64,000 nt of DNA, taken from Microvirga rosea. Its GTDB lineage: Bacteria; Pseudomonadota; Alphaproteobacteria; Rhizobiales; Beijerinckiaceae. The notes under the pieces were generated by a model. The model worked only from the letters and a program-made list of their open reading frames with translations. It was not told where the DNA came from and ran no database searches. Shown here one piece after another: positions 45,135 through 54,128 of the stretch. The position numbers and the translations under genes were made by a program. Position 1 is the first letter of the stretch. Each line of letters opens with the position of its first letter. The DNA lies in contig NZ_JAJDOP010000008.1 in assembly GCF_020595095.1 (NCBI RefSeq), forward strand, positions 84,569 through 148,568, read 5' to 3'.

Positions 45135-46289
45135 ATGTCCCTGTCGCCTCGAGAGATGCTTGCCCGTCTCATTGCTTTTCCTAGCATCTCAAGTCGCAGC
45201 AACCTCGACATCATTGAATTTTCCCGAGAGTGGCTGCGGCAGCACGGCGTCGAGAGCCATCTTGTTTATAGCTCGGAGAAGGATAAAGCCAATCTCTACG
45301 CCACCATAGGGCCGAAGGTCGAGGGAGGGGTAGTGCTCTCGGGGCACACAGACGTTGTCCCGGTCGACGGACAGGTTTGGACAAGCGATCCTTGGGTTCT
45401 CACGGAGCGTGACGGCAAGCTTTATGGGCGCGGCACGGCCGACATGAAGGGGTTTGACGCTTTGGCCCTTGCCCTTGTGCCGGACATGCTCAAGGCTGAC
45501 TTGAGACGACCGATCCATATCGCTCTATCCTATGACGAGGAAATCGCATGCCGAGGTGCTCCCGCAATGGTGAGCGCCATGGCGCGTACAATCCCTACGC
45601 CGGCCGCGGTCATTGTCGGCGAGCCGACACGCCACGCTGTTGTAACGGGTCATAAGGCATCGATTCAGCTTCGAACCCAGGTGACAGGCTATGCCGTCCA
45701 TTCGAGCCGGATCGATCAAGGCGTAAGTGCCGTTATGAACGCTGCGCGCCTGATCGTCTGGCTGGAAGACACTATGGAACATAATCGCCAGCGGGCGAAC
45801 CACGACGATCCTTTTGAACCGCCCTACACAACCCTGCATTGCGGGATGGTCGAAGGGGGCAGCGCCGCGAATATCGTCGCTTCGTCGACTTGGTTCTATA
45901 CGGATATTCGGGCCATTCCCATGGAGAATCCCTGGGATTACGTCGAGCGTTACAGAGATTACATTGCCACCAGTATAGAGCCGCGCATGAAGGCCATCTC
46001 CCCGGGGACGGGCGTCCAGGTCGAGATCGTTTCGGATGTGCCTGGCCTGAGGCCTGAGGAAAATGGCTCTGCCGAGCGTCTGATGCGACGGCTGACAGGT
46101 GATAATAGAACAAGTGTCGTGGCCTATGGCACCGAGGCGGGACTCTTCCAGCGCAATGGATGGTCAACCGTCGTCTGCGGGCCGGGGGACATCGCGCAGG
46201 CCCACCAACCGGATGAGTTCCTTGAAATGAGTGAGCTCGAGGCTGGTGAGTTGCTGCTTCGTCGCCTCATTTCAGAATTGGCCGGCTAG
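45135..46289 (+). CDS. argE: ArgE-type M20 deacylase (acetylornithine deacetylase-like)
   Basis: 384-aa zinc amidohydrolase. Metal ligands and the active site are in LSGHTDVVPVDG, GRGTADMKGFDALAL and YDEEIACRGAPAM (general-base Glu). The C-terminal AYGTEAGLFQ is typical of ArgE. AAGGAGA lies 8 nt before ATG 45135. It probably removes an acyl group from an N-acyl amino acid or peptide. It is followed by a full peptide-type ABC importer, so a catabolic role on imported N-acyl amino acids is as likely as arginine biosynthesis. Confidence 0.88.
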   Translation: MSLSPREMLARLIAFPSISSRSNLDIIEFSREWLRQHGVESHLVYSSEKDKANLYATIGPKVEGGVVLSGHTDVVPVDGQVWTSDPWVLTERDGKLYGRGTADMKGFDALALALVPDMLKADLRRPIHIALSYDEEIACRGAPAMVSAMARTIPTPAAVIVGEPTRHAVVTGHKASIQLRTQVTGYAVHSSRIDQGVSAVMNAARLIVWLEDTMEHNRQRANHDDPFEPPYTTLHCGMVEGGSAANIVASSTWFYTDIRAIPMENPWDYVERYRDYIATSIEPRMKAISPGTGVQVEIVSDVPGLRPEENGSAERLMRRLTGDNRTSVVAYGTEAGLFQRNGWSTVVCGPGDIAQAHQPDEFLEMSELEAGELLLRRLISELAG

Positions 46290-46444
46290 ATTGAAGGCAC
46301 CCCCACCTTAAGACGGGGCTAGACCATCGCCCGGTTCCTTGTCTAACTTCAGAGATTGAGGGAGCAGAACAGCACAAAGCGCGGCTCCCGACACAATAAA
46401 GCATCGCGCAACGACGCGAGACTTCCAGTGGAGAACGAAGAAAG

Positions 46445-48040
46445 ATGACGATCCGAGCCAAAGTTCTTGCAGCGGCCGCTGCTGCCTTTCTCGTAGGTAC
46501 TGCATTGCCGGCCATGGCTGTGACTCTACGATACGCCAACCAGGGCGACCTCAAATCTCTTGATCCATATACCCTCAATGAGACGACGACGAACGCTCAC
46601 CTCGGGCACATTTACGAGGGTCTTACGAAGCGCGGGAGAGATCTGACAGTCGAGCCGGGTCTCGCCGAAAAGTGGGAGGTCAGCAGCGATGGACTGACTT
46701 GGCGCCTGTTCCTGCGCAAAGGGGTCAAGTTCCATAACGGCAATCCCTTTACGGCCGATGATGTGGTGTTTTCCGCCAACCGCGTTCGCGCGGAGGGTTC
46801 GAACTTCCAGACTCGTGTGCCCAGCGATGCCGAATTCGTGAAGGTCGACGATTATACGGTCGATGTAAAACTCAAGCGTCCCAACCCGATCCTGAATTAT
46901 CAATGGGATACGTGGTACATCATGGACAAGGAGTGGAGTGAGGCGAACAATACCGCCGCTCCAACACCTGCGGCCGCGACAAGCCCGAGCTATTCCTCTC
47001 TTAACGCCAATGGAACAGGGCCGTTTAAGGCCGAAAGCCACCAGCCCGGCGTGAAAACCGTTTTCAAGAAGAATCCTGACTGGTGGGGTAAGGTCGAGCA
47101 CAATCTCGATGAGATTGTCTTTACGCCGATCAAGTCCGACGCGACACGTGTTGCGGCACTTCTTTCCGGCGAGGTCGACGTCATCGAGCCGGTTCCGCTT
47201 CAGGATATTCAACGGGTCAATAGTAGTCCGAACGCGCAAGTTCTCACAGGACCTGAACTGCGGACGATCTTTCTCGGATTCGATCAAACCCGAGACGAAT
47301 TGTTGTTTTCCAACATAAAAGGGAAAAATCCATTCAAGGACGCGAAAGTTCGCGAAGCCTTCTTCAAAGCGATCGATATCGAAACCATAAAGTCGCGCGT
47401 GATGAGAGGGCTTGCCACTCCCTCGGCGCTCATGATCGCTCCTGAGCTCTTCACGTACTCAAAGGATTTCCAGCGGCCGAAGTACGATCCGGATGCGGCC
47501 AAGAAGCTACTGGCCGAAGCCGGATATGCCAATGGCTTCGAAGTCGGGATGGATTGCCCCAACGATCGCTACGTCAACGACGAAGCCATATGCCAGGCTG
47601 TCGTCGGCATGCTTGCTCGTGTAGGCGTCAAAATCAATCTTATGGCCCAGCCGAAAGCGCAGTATTTCGGAAAGGTCCTAAAATCTGGAAATTATCAGAC
47701 ATCTTTCTATCTCCTCGGTTGGACGCCAGGGACTTTCGACAGTCATAACGTTCTCTTCGATATTGAAGGGTGCCGTGACAATCCGGCCTCATCACGAGGT
47801 GAATCGAACCTCGGCAATTACTGCAACAAAAAGCACGACGAGTTGGCCGATAAGATCCTGGTGGAGAACGACAAGGCGAAGCGCGATCAGCTGATCAAAG
47901 AGGCGTTCCAGATCACGGCAAGCGAATATGGATATATCCCTCTCCATCAGCAGGCGCTGGCATGGGGTGTATCGAAGAAGGTAAAACTCAGCCAGCGTGC
48001 GGATAACTCCGTGCTGCTGTACTGGGCGCATAAGGAATGA
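46445..48040 (+). CDS. Dpp/Opp-type ABC transporter substrate-binding protein
   Basis: 531-aa SBP_bac_5 protein. The signal peptide (about residues 1-26) ends AMA before VTLRYANQGDLKSLDPY. The family block LAEKWEVSSDGLTW precedes FLRKGVKFHNGNPF. Two extra cysteine-containing stretches (GMDCPNDR and IEGCRDNP) may form a disulfide, as in DppA. GGAGA lies before the ATG. First gene of a five-gene importer; ligand probably di- or oligopeptides or N-acyl amino acids, given the deacylase upstream. Confidence 0.93.
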   Translation: MTIRAKVLAAAAAAFLVGTALPAMAVTLRYANQGDLKSLDPYTLNETTTNAHLGHIYEGLTKRGRDLTVEPGLAEKWEVSSDGLTWRLFLRKGVKFHNGNPFTADDVVFSANRVRAEGSNFQTRVPSDAEFVKVDDYTVDVKLKRPNPILNYQWDTWYIMDKEWSEANNTAAPTPAAATSPSYSSLNANGTGPFKAESHQPGVKTVFKKNPDWWGKVEHNLDEIVFTPIKSDATRVAALLSGEVDVIEPVPLQDIQRVNSSPNAQVLTGPELRTIFLGFDQTRDELLFSNIKGKNPFKDAKVREAFFKAIDIETIKSRVMRGLATPSALMIAPELFTYSKDFQRPKYDPDAAKKLLAEAGYANGFEVGMDCPNDRYVNDEAICQAVVGMLARVGVKINLMAQPKAQYFGKVLKSGNYQTSFYLLGWTPGTFDSHNVLFDIEGCRDNPASSRGESNLGNYCNKKHDELADKILVENDKAKRDQLIKEAFQITASEYGYIPLHQQALAWGVSKKVKLSQRADNSVLLYWAHKE

Positions 48041-48060
48041 TCGGGATCTGATCCGCAAGG

Positions 48061-48086
48061 CCGGAGGCTGGGATTCTAGCCTCCGG
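48061..48086 (+). terminator. Intercistronic hairpin after the binding-protein gene (first of two)
   Basis: CCGGAGGCT at 48061-48069 pairs with AGCCTCCGG at 48078-48086 across an 8-nt loop. It lies 20 bp after the binding-protein stop and has no U-run. A second hairpin follows at 48093-48116. Confidence 0.6.
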
Positions 48087-48092
48087 ATGTCT

Positions 48093-48116
48093 CAAGGATC
48101 CGGCCGCGGGTCCTTG
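48093..48116 (+). terminator. Intercistronic hairpin after the binding-protein gene (second of two)
   Basis: CAAGGATCC at 48093-48101 pairs with GGGTCCTTG at 48108-48116 with one U-G wobble and a 6-nt loop. With the 48061 hairpin it makes a tandem structure 30 bp before the first permease. Confidence 0.55.
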
Positions 48117-48146
48117 TCCAGCACAGCGTGATCTCGGATCTTCTTC

Positions 48147-49127
48147 ATGGTTGCTTTTATTATCCGTCGTGTCCTTCAAGCCGTCGGCGTTCTATTCGCG
48201 GTTGGAATTATTTCGTTTTCAATGTTCCGGTTCGCCGGAGACCCGGTAAATCAGATCGTCTCCATCGATACCCCTGCCGCACAGCGCGAGGAGGTCCGCC
48301 GCTCGCTTGGGCTGAGCGATCCGGTTCCGGTGCAGTTCACTCGCTATCTTATCAATACGGTGAGGGGAGACTTCGGCATATCGTATCAGTTCCGGCAGCC
48401 GATTTCGGACCTTCTGGCCGAGCGAATGCCGGCGACACTTGAACTCGCGTTCTGCGCGACCGTCTTTGCCGTCGCGTTCGGTATTCTGATGGGCGTGTAT
48501 TCCGGCTTGAGACGAGAGAGCTTCCTATCAAAGCTATTTCAAACGCTATCCCTCATCGGTATTTCGCTGCCCACATTCCTCATTGGAATATTGTTGATCT
48601 ATCTCTTCGCCGTGACCCTCGGTTGGCTTCCATCTTACGGGCGCGGTGACACCGTACGTGTCGGATGGTGGACCACCGGCTTCCTGACGCTGTCCGGCCT
48701 GATGGCTTTGATCCTTCCCTCCATCACGTTGGGCCTCTTCCAGATGACTCTGATCATGCGCATCGTCAGATCGGAAATGCTCGAGGTCTTGCGTACTGAC
48801 TATATTAAGTTTGCCAGAGCTCGCGGTTTGACGACAAGGGCCATCCATTTCGGGCATGCTCTCAAGAACACGTTGATTCCCGTCATCACGATCGTAGGGC
48901 TGCAGCTTGGCTCCGTGATTGCCTTCTCGATCATTACGGAAACGGTTTTTCAATGGCCTGGAATGGGGCTTCTCTTCGTGCAGGCCGTTCAGAACGTCGA
49001 TATCCCTATCATGGCCGCATATCTGATGCTGGTTGCGCTCATTTTCGTGATGATCAACCTGGCCGTCGACATTCTTTATACTGTTGTTGACCCACGGCTT
49101 CGCTCGACGATTAGGCAGCCGGTTTGA
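48147..49127 (+). CDS. ABC transporter permease, DppB type
   Basis: 326-aa inner-membrane protein. The N-terminus MVAFIIRRVLQAVGVLFAVG leads into the first membrane segment and the DppB motif FAGDPVNQIV. The EAA loop is DYIKFARARGLTTRAIHFGHALKN (key residues ARARG). Its TGA overlaps the next gene's ATG. Forms the pore with the DppC-type partner. Confidence 0.93.
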   Translation: MVAFIIRRVLQAVGVLFAVGIISFSMFRFAGDPVNQIVSIDTPAAQREEVRRSLGLSDPVPVQFTRYLINTVRGDFGISYQFRQPISDLLAERMPATLELAFCATVFAVAFGILMGVYSGLRRESFLSKLFQTLSLIGISLPTFLIGILLIYLFAVTLGWLPSYGRGDTVRVGWWTTGFLTLSGLMALILPSITLGLFQMTLIMRIVRSEMLEVLRTDYIKFARARGLTTRAIHFGHALKNTLIPVITIVGLQLGSVIAFSIITETVFQWPGMGLLFVQAVQNVDIPIMAAYLMLVALIFVMINLAVDILYTVVDPRLRSTIRQPV

Positions 49128-50095
49128 TGGGACGAGAGATGAACACATCGATCCAGAGCTCCCCCATATCCTCGTCGAGTGAAGCGTCTTGGCTAAGTCG
49201 ATTTCGAGATAGCGACATTTGGGCGAGCTTCAAGCGTTCAAAGTTGACCATGGTCGCGGCCGGCATAGCGGTATTGTTCATACTCGCCGCCATTTGTGCA
49301 GGAGTTCTTTCGCCCCAGGATCCTTTCGATCCCGCACAGCTTGAACTCCTCAACAGCCGTCTCCCGCCCATATGGGACGCCGAAGGGCAGGCCCCGTTTC
49401 TTTTGGGAACGGATGAGCAGGGCAGGGACATTTTTTCGGCGATCCTTCATGGCTTGAGAATATCGCTGGCCGTTGGAATATTAGGAGTTGCTTTCTCCGC
49501 AACGCTTGGCATCGCGCTCGGGCTCATCGCCGGTTACTTTGGCGGCTTTACGGACACGCTGATCATGCGTATCGCGGATGTTCAGCTTACTTTCCCGGCC
49601 ATTCTCATAGCGTTGTTGATTGACGGGGTCGTCAAGTCCGTCCTCGGAGGGGAGCTTGATGCCGGCACGATTCTCTCCGTCCTCGTCTTCTCCATCGGGC
49701 TGAGTTTCTGGGTACAGTATGCACGGACGGTCAGAGGTTCTGTTTTGGTGGAAAAGAACAAGGATTATGTTGCTGCCGCGAAGCTGATCGGGTTGCCGGC
49801 ATCAACGATCCTCATAAAGCACATCTTGCCGAATGTGACTGGACCAGTCCTCGTGATCGCGACGATTAATTTGGCTCTTGCGATCATCACCGAAGCAACT
49901 CTCTCGTTCTTGGGTACCGGAATGCCCGAAACAATGCCGTCGTTGGGGACACTGATCAGAATCGGAAACAATTACCTCTTCTCCGGTGAGTGGTGGATTG
50001 TCGCCTTCCCAAGTTTTGCTCTCGCAATGCTGGTCCTCTCCATTAATCTCTTGGGAGACTGGCTGCGCGACGCTCTAAATCCGAAGCTGCGATAA
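49127..50095 (+). CDS. ABC transporter permease, DppC type
   Basis: About 322 aa. A 40-residue Ser-rich cytoplasmic lead precedes the first membrane segment (LTMVAAGIAVLFILAAICAG). The DppC motif is FLLGTDEQGRDIFSAILHG and the EAA loop KDYVAAAKLIGLPASTILIK. The start could be ATG 49127, overlapping the upstream TGA, or ATG 49139, with GAGAG just upstream. The ATPase gene begins 7 bp after its stop. Confidence 0.92.
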   Translation: MGREMNTSIQSSPISSSSEASWLSRFRDSDIWASFKRSKLTMVAAGIAVLFILAAICAGVLSPQDPFDPAQLELLNSRLPPIWDAEGQAPFLLGTDEQGRDIFSAILHGLRISLAVGILGVAFSATLGIALGLIAGYFGGFTDTLIMRIADVQLTFPAILIALLIDGVVKSVLGGELDAGTILSVLVFSIGLSFWVQYARTVRGSVLVEKNKDYVAAAKLIGLPASTILIKHILPNVTGPVLVIATINLALAIITEATLSFLGTGMPETMPSLGTLIRIGNNYLFSGEWWIVAFPSFALAMLVLSINLLGDWLRDALNPKLR

Positions 50096-50102
50096 AAGGA
50101 CG

Positions 50103-51107
50103 ATGAACGTGGGTGCTCCTGTTCTTTCTGTCCGTAACCTCAAAGTTGAATTTGTCACCCGACGTGGCGTTCTGAAAGCCATCGATGATGTTTCATTCGA
50201 CATTGAACGAGGCGAGGTTCTCGGCGTCGTCGGAGAATCCGGTGCGGGAAAGTCCGTAACCGGCTCGGCGGTCATTGGTCTGATCGATCCCCCAGGCCGC
50301 ATTGCAGGAGGACAGATCCTGTTGAATGGGGAGCGCATCGACAACATGTCGCCGGAACAGATCCGGAAGGTCCGTGGCAAGCGAGTTGGGATGATCTTTC
50401 AGGATCCCCTGACGAGCCTCAACCCTCTCTATACGGTTGGAGAACAGCTGGAAGAGACTATCCAGACACACACGAACCTTACGAGGGCAGGCGCTCGCAA
50501 AAGAGCGGTCGATCTGTTGGCGGAGGTTGGAATTCCAGCCCCGGATCGACGGATAGACAGTTATCCTCATGAGTTTTCCGGTGGAATGCGCCAGCGGGTC
50601 GTTATAGCTCTCGCTCTTTGCGCGGATCCGGAATTGATCATCGCCGATGAGCCCACCACTGCGCTCGATGTGTCCGTTCAGGCGCAAGTCATTGCATTGT
50701 TAAAGAGGCTTGGCCGTGAGCGTGGGACCGCAATCATGCTCGTTACTCATGATATGGGTGTGATTGCCGAAACGGCGGATCGCGTTGCTGTCATGTACGC
50801 GGGTCGTATCGCGGAGATCGGCCCTGTAGAGAAGGTCGTCAGACAGCCTCTTCATCCTTACGCCCAAGGATTGATGGGAGCGATTCCGACTCTCAAGGGC
50901 CATATTCATCGTTTGACGCAAATTCCTGGCTCAATGCCGAGGCTGTCGGCAATCCCGCCGGGCTGTTCCTTCAATCCGCGTTGCCCCTTTGCCTTTGAGC
51001 GATGCAAAGTCGATAGGCCTGAAGCAATTGCTCGTTACGAGCACCCTGTCGCCTGCCATCTCTATGATCAATCTTCTGCTAAAGTAGAGGTCGCAAGTGA
51101 CCGATAG
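50103..51107 (+). CDS. ABC transporter ATP-binding protein, DppD type
   Basis: 334 aa. Walker [10 protein letters not shown] is near residues 42-50, the Q-loop [12 protein letters not shown], the signature [15 protein letters not shown] and Walker [19 protein letters not shown]. The C-terminal oligopeptide-transporter tail has [17 protein letters not shown], with the cysteines that bind an iron-sulfur cluster in DppD-type ATPases. It overlaps the next ATPase gene by 11 bp. One of the two NBDs of this importer. Confidence 0.95.
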   Translation: MNVGAPVLSVRNLKVEFVTRRGVLKAIDDVSFDIERGEVLGVVGESGAGKSVTGSAVIGLIDPPGRIAGGQILLNGERIDNMSPEQIRKVRGKRVGMIFQDPLTSLNPLYTVGEQLEETIQTHTNLTRAGARKRAVDLLAEVGIPAPDRRIDSYPHEFSGGMRQRVVIALALCADPELIIADEPTTALDVSVQAQVIALLKRLGRERGTAIMLVTHDMGVIAETADRVAVMYAGRIAEIGPVEKVVRQPLHPYAQGLMGAIPTLKGHIHRLTQIPGSMPRLSAIPPGCSFNPRCPFAFERCKVDRPEAIARYEHPVACHLYDQSSAKVEVASDR

Positions 51108-52101
51108 CCACTATGTCGATGTCAGAGACTTGCGTCGCGTTTTCGAGGTTTCGAAACCCTGGCTCAATCGCATCCTTGAGGGCGGGGACCGTCAGTTTCT
51201 CAAGGCTGTCGATGGCATATCCTTTCAGATTGCGAAGGGAGAAACTTTCGCGCTTGTCGGCGAATCTGGTTCGGGTAAATCAACTGTCGCCCGGATGGTT
51301 GTCGGTCTTTTGCCGCCCTCTGGGGGAGAAGTGAGAATTGATAATGTGCCCATGGTAGGGCGCGCTTCATCCACAGAGCGACAGAGACTTCGGCGCCGGA
51401 TCCAAATGATCTTCCAGGATCCTTATGCAAGTCTGAATCCACGATGGCGTGTTGCTGAGATCGTTGCGGAGCCCATCAGAGCGTTCGCGCTCATCGACGG
51501 GGAGAGGGACATCAAGGCGCGTGTCGGCGAACTACTGTCCTTAGTCGGCCTTCATCCTGCGGATGGCGCAAAGTTCCCCCATGAGTTTTCTGGGGGGCAG
51601 CGGCAGAGGGTTGCGATAGCGCGGGCGCTTGCATCCAACGCGGAGTTCATCGTCTGCGATGAGCCGACTTCAGCGCTGGACGTGTCTGTCCAGGCGCAGA
51701 TCCTAAATCTTATGCGTGACCTTCAGGACAGACTCGGACTAACCTACCTCTTCATTAGTCATAACCTGGCTGTCGTGAGGCATATGGCGTCTCGCATTGG
51801 AGTAATGTATCTGGGGCGACTCGTTGAAATATCAGGAGGACGTGAACTTTTCTCTTCTCCCAAGCACCCTTATACGAGAATGCTTTTGGATGCGGTGCCG
51901 GACTTGGACATGACCAGTCGCCAAAGGCTCCCGGTGAGCGGGGAGATACCCAACCCGATAAATCCACCATCCGGATGCACTTTCAATCCGCGTTGTCCTT
52001 TTACTAACGAAAGATGTCGGGCCGAAGTACCATTGTTGAGAGATGGCGTTGCTTGTCACGCTATTCATGAAGGCCGTCTTTCACCCCTTGCCGCGGCTTA
52101 A
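51097..52101 (+). CDS. ABC transporter ATP-binding protein, DppF type
   Basis: 334 aa, GTG start inside the end of the preceding gene. Walker A GESGSGKST, Q-loop MIFQDPYASLNPRWRV (the YASLNPR form is DppF-typical), signature FSGGQRQRVAIARAL and Walker [19 protein letters not shown] are intact. The tail PPSGCTFNPRCPFTNERC repeats the Cys pattern of the DppD-type subunit. Last gene of the operon. These two ATPases might also energise the ATPase-less importer at 8103-11446. Confidence 0.95.
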   Translation: MTDSHYVDVRDLRRVFEVSKPWLNRILEGGDRQFLKAVDGISFQIAKGETFALVGESGSGKSTVARMVVGLLPPSGGEVRIDNVPMVGRASSTERQRLRRRIQMIFQDPYASLNPRWRVAEIVAEPIRAFALIDGERDIKARVGELLSLVGLHPADGAKFPHEFSGGQRQRVAIARALASNAEFIVCDEPTSALDVSVQAQILNLMRDLQDRLGLTYLFISHNLAVVRHMASRIGVMYLGRLVEISGGRELFSSPKHPYTRMLLDAVPDLDMTSRQRLPVSGEIPNPINPPSGCTFNPRCPFTNERCRAEVPLLRDGVACHAIHEGRLSPLAAA

Positions 52102-52617
52102 ATCCCAGACGGACTCGGGCTTTTCACTTTGCGCAGTCCAACCCGTACAGAGCTGCTTTTGCTGCGTTGTTTGGCGAGGATGCCTGGATCTAAACTTGGG
52201 TGCAGGCATTGCTGCTGCGATTGAGAATCGCAGCGCACTTGTTCCTAGGATTAAAGTGAGCCCGATCTTAACTCTCGGAATAACGCTTGTTGGCCTTCAA
52301 ATGCCAGGCAGGGAAGAGATGTTCCGCATTCAGAAGCGTTCCTGGCGTATGAATATGTGATTTTTTTCATAGCAACTTCACGAGCTGCAAAGCTGATCTC
52401 GCTAATGCGGCGCTATGATTCAGAGGAGGTGCTACAATATAGCTGGAGCGCTCGACCTTTTCCAAACCTGCACGCCCTTTAAGTGTATTTGAGTTTTTCT
52501 TTTGTAGAGCCTTTAACGCTTTGTAGATGGGTGGTCATTTAATCAATGACTCTAGGGAATATTCGTTTCCCTGGTCCTATTGGACCATACACCATCCATT
52601 CAGACGAGAAGTCTCCC
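52102..52617. other. AT-rich spacer between the peptide importer and cheY
   Basis: About 515 bp without a convincing gene. Frames open here start inside neighbours or give compositionally random peptides. The stretch is visibly richer in A and T (for example around 52360-52400 and 52480-52520) and must contain the cheY promoter. I could not support a specific promoter, terminator or RNA. Confidence 0.5.
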
Positions 52618-52983
52618 GTGAAACATTGCCTTATTGTCGATGATTCAGCCGTGATCCGTAAGGTTGCACGCCGTATTCTTGAAGAGTTGGCATTTGAAAT
52701 TGCAGAGGCGGAGAACGGTGAGCTGGCGCTGTCTATCTGCCATTCAGGCATGCCGGATGTCGTGCTCCTTGATTGGAATATGCCTGTCATGGACGGCTAC
52801 GAATTCCTGACGCGCCTCCGACAAATCCCTGGCGGCGACAAGCCGAAGATCTTGTTCTGTACGACTGAGAATGACATCGGCCACATTACGCGAGCCCTAC
52901 AGGCAGGGGCAGACGAGTACATCATGAAGCCGTTTGATAAGGACATCATGACAGCTAAGCTCCAAGAGGTCGGAGTCGTTTAA
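52618..52983 (+). CDS. cheY: CheY-like single-domain response regulator
   Basis: 121 aa, only a receiver domain. The acidic pair and phospho-acceptor are in CLIVDDSAVIRKV and VVLLDWNMPVMDGYEF; Thr is in FCTTEND and Lys in YIMKPFDKD. The start is GTG at 52618 giving MKHCLIVDD; the longer frame from 52546 has no conserved sequence. It is followed by cheB and cheR, so it is a chemotaxis regulator probably acting on the flagellar motor or as a phosphate sink. Confidence 0.92.
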   Translation: MKHCLIVDDSAVIRKVARRILEELAFEIAEAENGELALSICHSGMPDVVLLDWNMPVMDGYEFLTRLRQIPGGDKPKILFCTTENDIGHITRALQAGADEYIMKPFDKDIMTAKLQEVGVV

Positions 52984-53027
52984 GTTTGCTTGATAAAACA
53001 CAAATTGCTCAAAAGCAGTTGTAAGTA

Positions 53028-54128
53028 ATGACAACATCTTTATCTCCGACCACTGTATCCGGACGCGCAAAAACACGCGTGATGATCGTTGATGACAGCG
53101 CGGTCATTCGTGGTCTTGTTACCCGTTGGCTTAATGAAGTCGGCGAATTCGAGATTGTGGCAACCGCATCGAATGGCCGACTTGCCCTAGAGACACTGAA
53201 TCGCTGCGAGCCGGACGTTATCCTGCTCGATCTCGAAATGCCCGAGATGGACGGCGTTGACGCGCTTCCACAGCTGTTGCGGCGGCGCCCAGGCGTCAAG
53301 GTCGTTGTTGTTTCCACGCTGACTCAGCGAAACGCCCAAATCTCTCTAAAATGCCTCTCACTCGGCGCTGCTGACTATCTTGCCAAACCGGAAGGTCAGC
53401 GTAACCCGACAGCCGTTGATGAGTTTCGCCGCGACCTTGTTGAAAAGCTGAAAGCGCTGGCGCCCCGTAGAGGGCGTATCTCGCCGGAGGCTTCTGCACC
53501 GACACCGGCGCGCCCTTCGTTCGTCCGGAAGCCTGCAGCATCTCGTCCCCAATGTCTTCTTATTGGCGCGTCGACAGGCGGCCCTCGGGCGGTGGAAAGG
53601 GTCCTTATCAGTCTGGGTGCAGCTATAAAGCAGATCCCAATTCTGGTTGTTCAGCACATGCCCGCCATGTTTACAGGCGTCTTTGCAGAACATCTGAGAG
53701 CGCAGACGGGCGTCCATGCCTATGAGCCTGCTGATGGCGAACCTGTAAAGGCCGGAACTGTATTCATCGCTCCAGGCGGCCGGCACATGGGACTCGTGAT
53801 GGATCGCGGTAATCCCGTTGTTCGCCTTGATGACAGCGCCCCCGTCAATTTCTGCCGACCTGCGGTGGACGTTCTCTTCCGTGACGCCGCAACGATCTAT
53901 GGCGGGGCGACCCTTGCTGTTGTTCTAACGGGAATGGGATCGGATGGCACGCAAGGTGCACGACATTTAGTACAGGCCGGCGGAACCGTCCTGGCTCAGG
54001 ATGAGAGTACAAGTATTGTCTGGGGAATGCCGGGCAGTATCGCTAAAGCGGGGTTGGCTCAAGAGATTCTACCTCTTGAGGCAATAGGACCCGCACTGAA
54101 AAACTATATTACTGGGTCCACCCCATGA
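53028..54128 (+). CDS. cheB: Chemotaxis protein-glutamate methylesterase/glutaminase
   Basis: 366 aa: receiver domain (VMIVDDSAVIRGL, phospho-Asp in VILLDLEMPEMDGVDALPQL) joined by a Pro/Ala-rich linker to a C-terminal methylesterase. The catalytic triad is in GASTGGPRAVE (Ser), VVQHMPAMFT (His) and VLTGMGSDGTQGA (Asp). It removes methyl groups from chemoreceptors after phosphorylation. The stop overlaps the cheR start (ATGA). Confidence 0.95.
   Translation: MTTSLSPTTVSGRAKTRVMIVDDSAVIRGLVTRWLNEVGEFEIVATASNGRLALETLNRCEPDVILLDLEMPEMDGVDALPQLLRRRPGVKVVVVSTLTQRNAQISLKCLSLGAADYLAKPEGQRNPTAVDEFRRDLVEKLKALAPRRGRISPEASAPTPARPSFVRKPAASRPQCLLIGASTGGPRAVERVLISLGAAIKQIPILVVQHMPAMFTGVFAEHLRAQTGVHAYEPADGEPVKAGTVFIAPGGRHMGLVMDRGNPVVRLDDSAPVNFCRPAVDVLFRDAATIYGGATLAVVLTGMGSDGTQGARHLVQAGGTVLAQDESTSIVWGMPGSIAKAGLAQEILPLEAIGPALKNYITGSTP

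Noticed and set aside
52043..52360. 105-codon frame after the DppF-type gene
   Set aside because: It starts inside the ATPase gene and its translation shows no domain or regular pattern; no ribosome-binding site.
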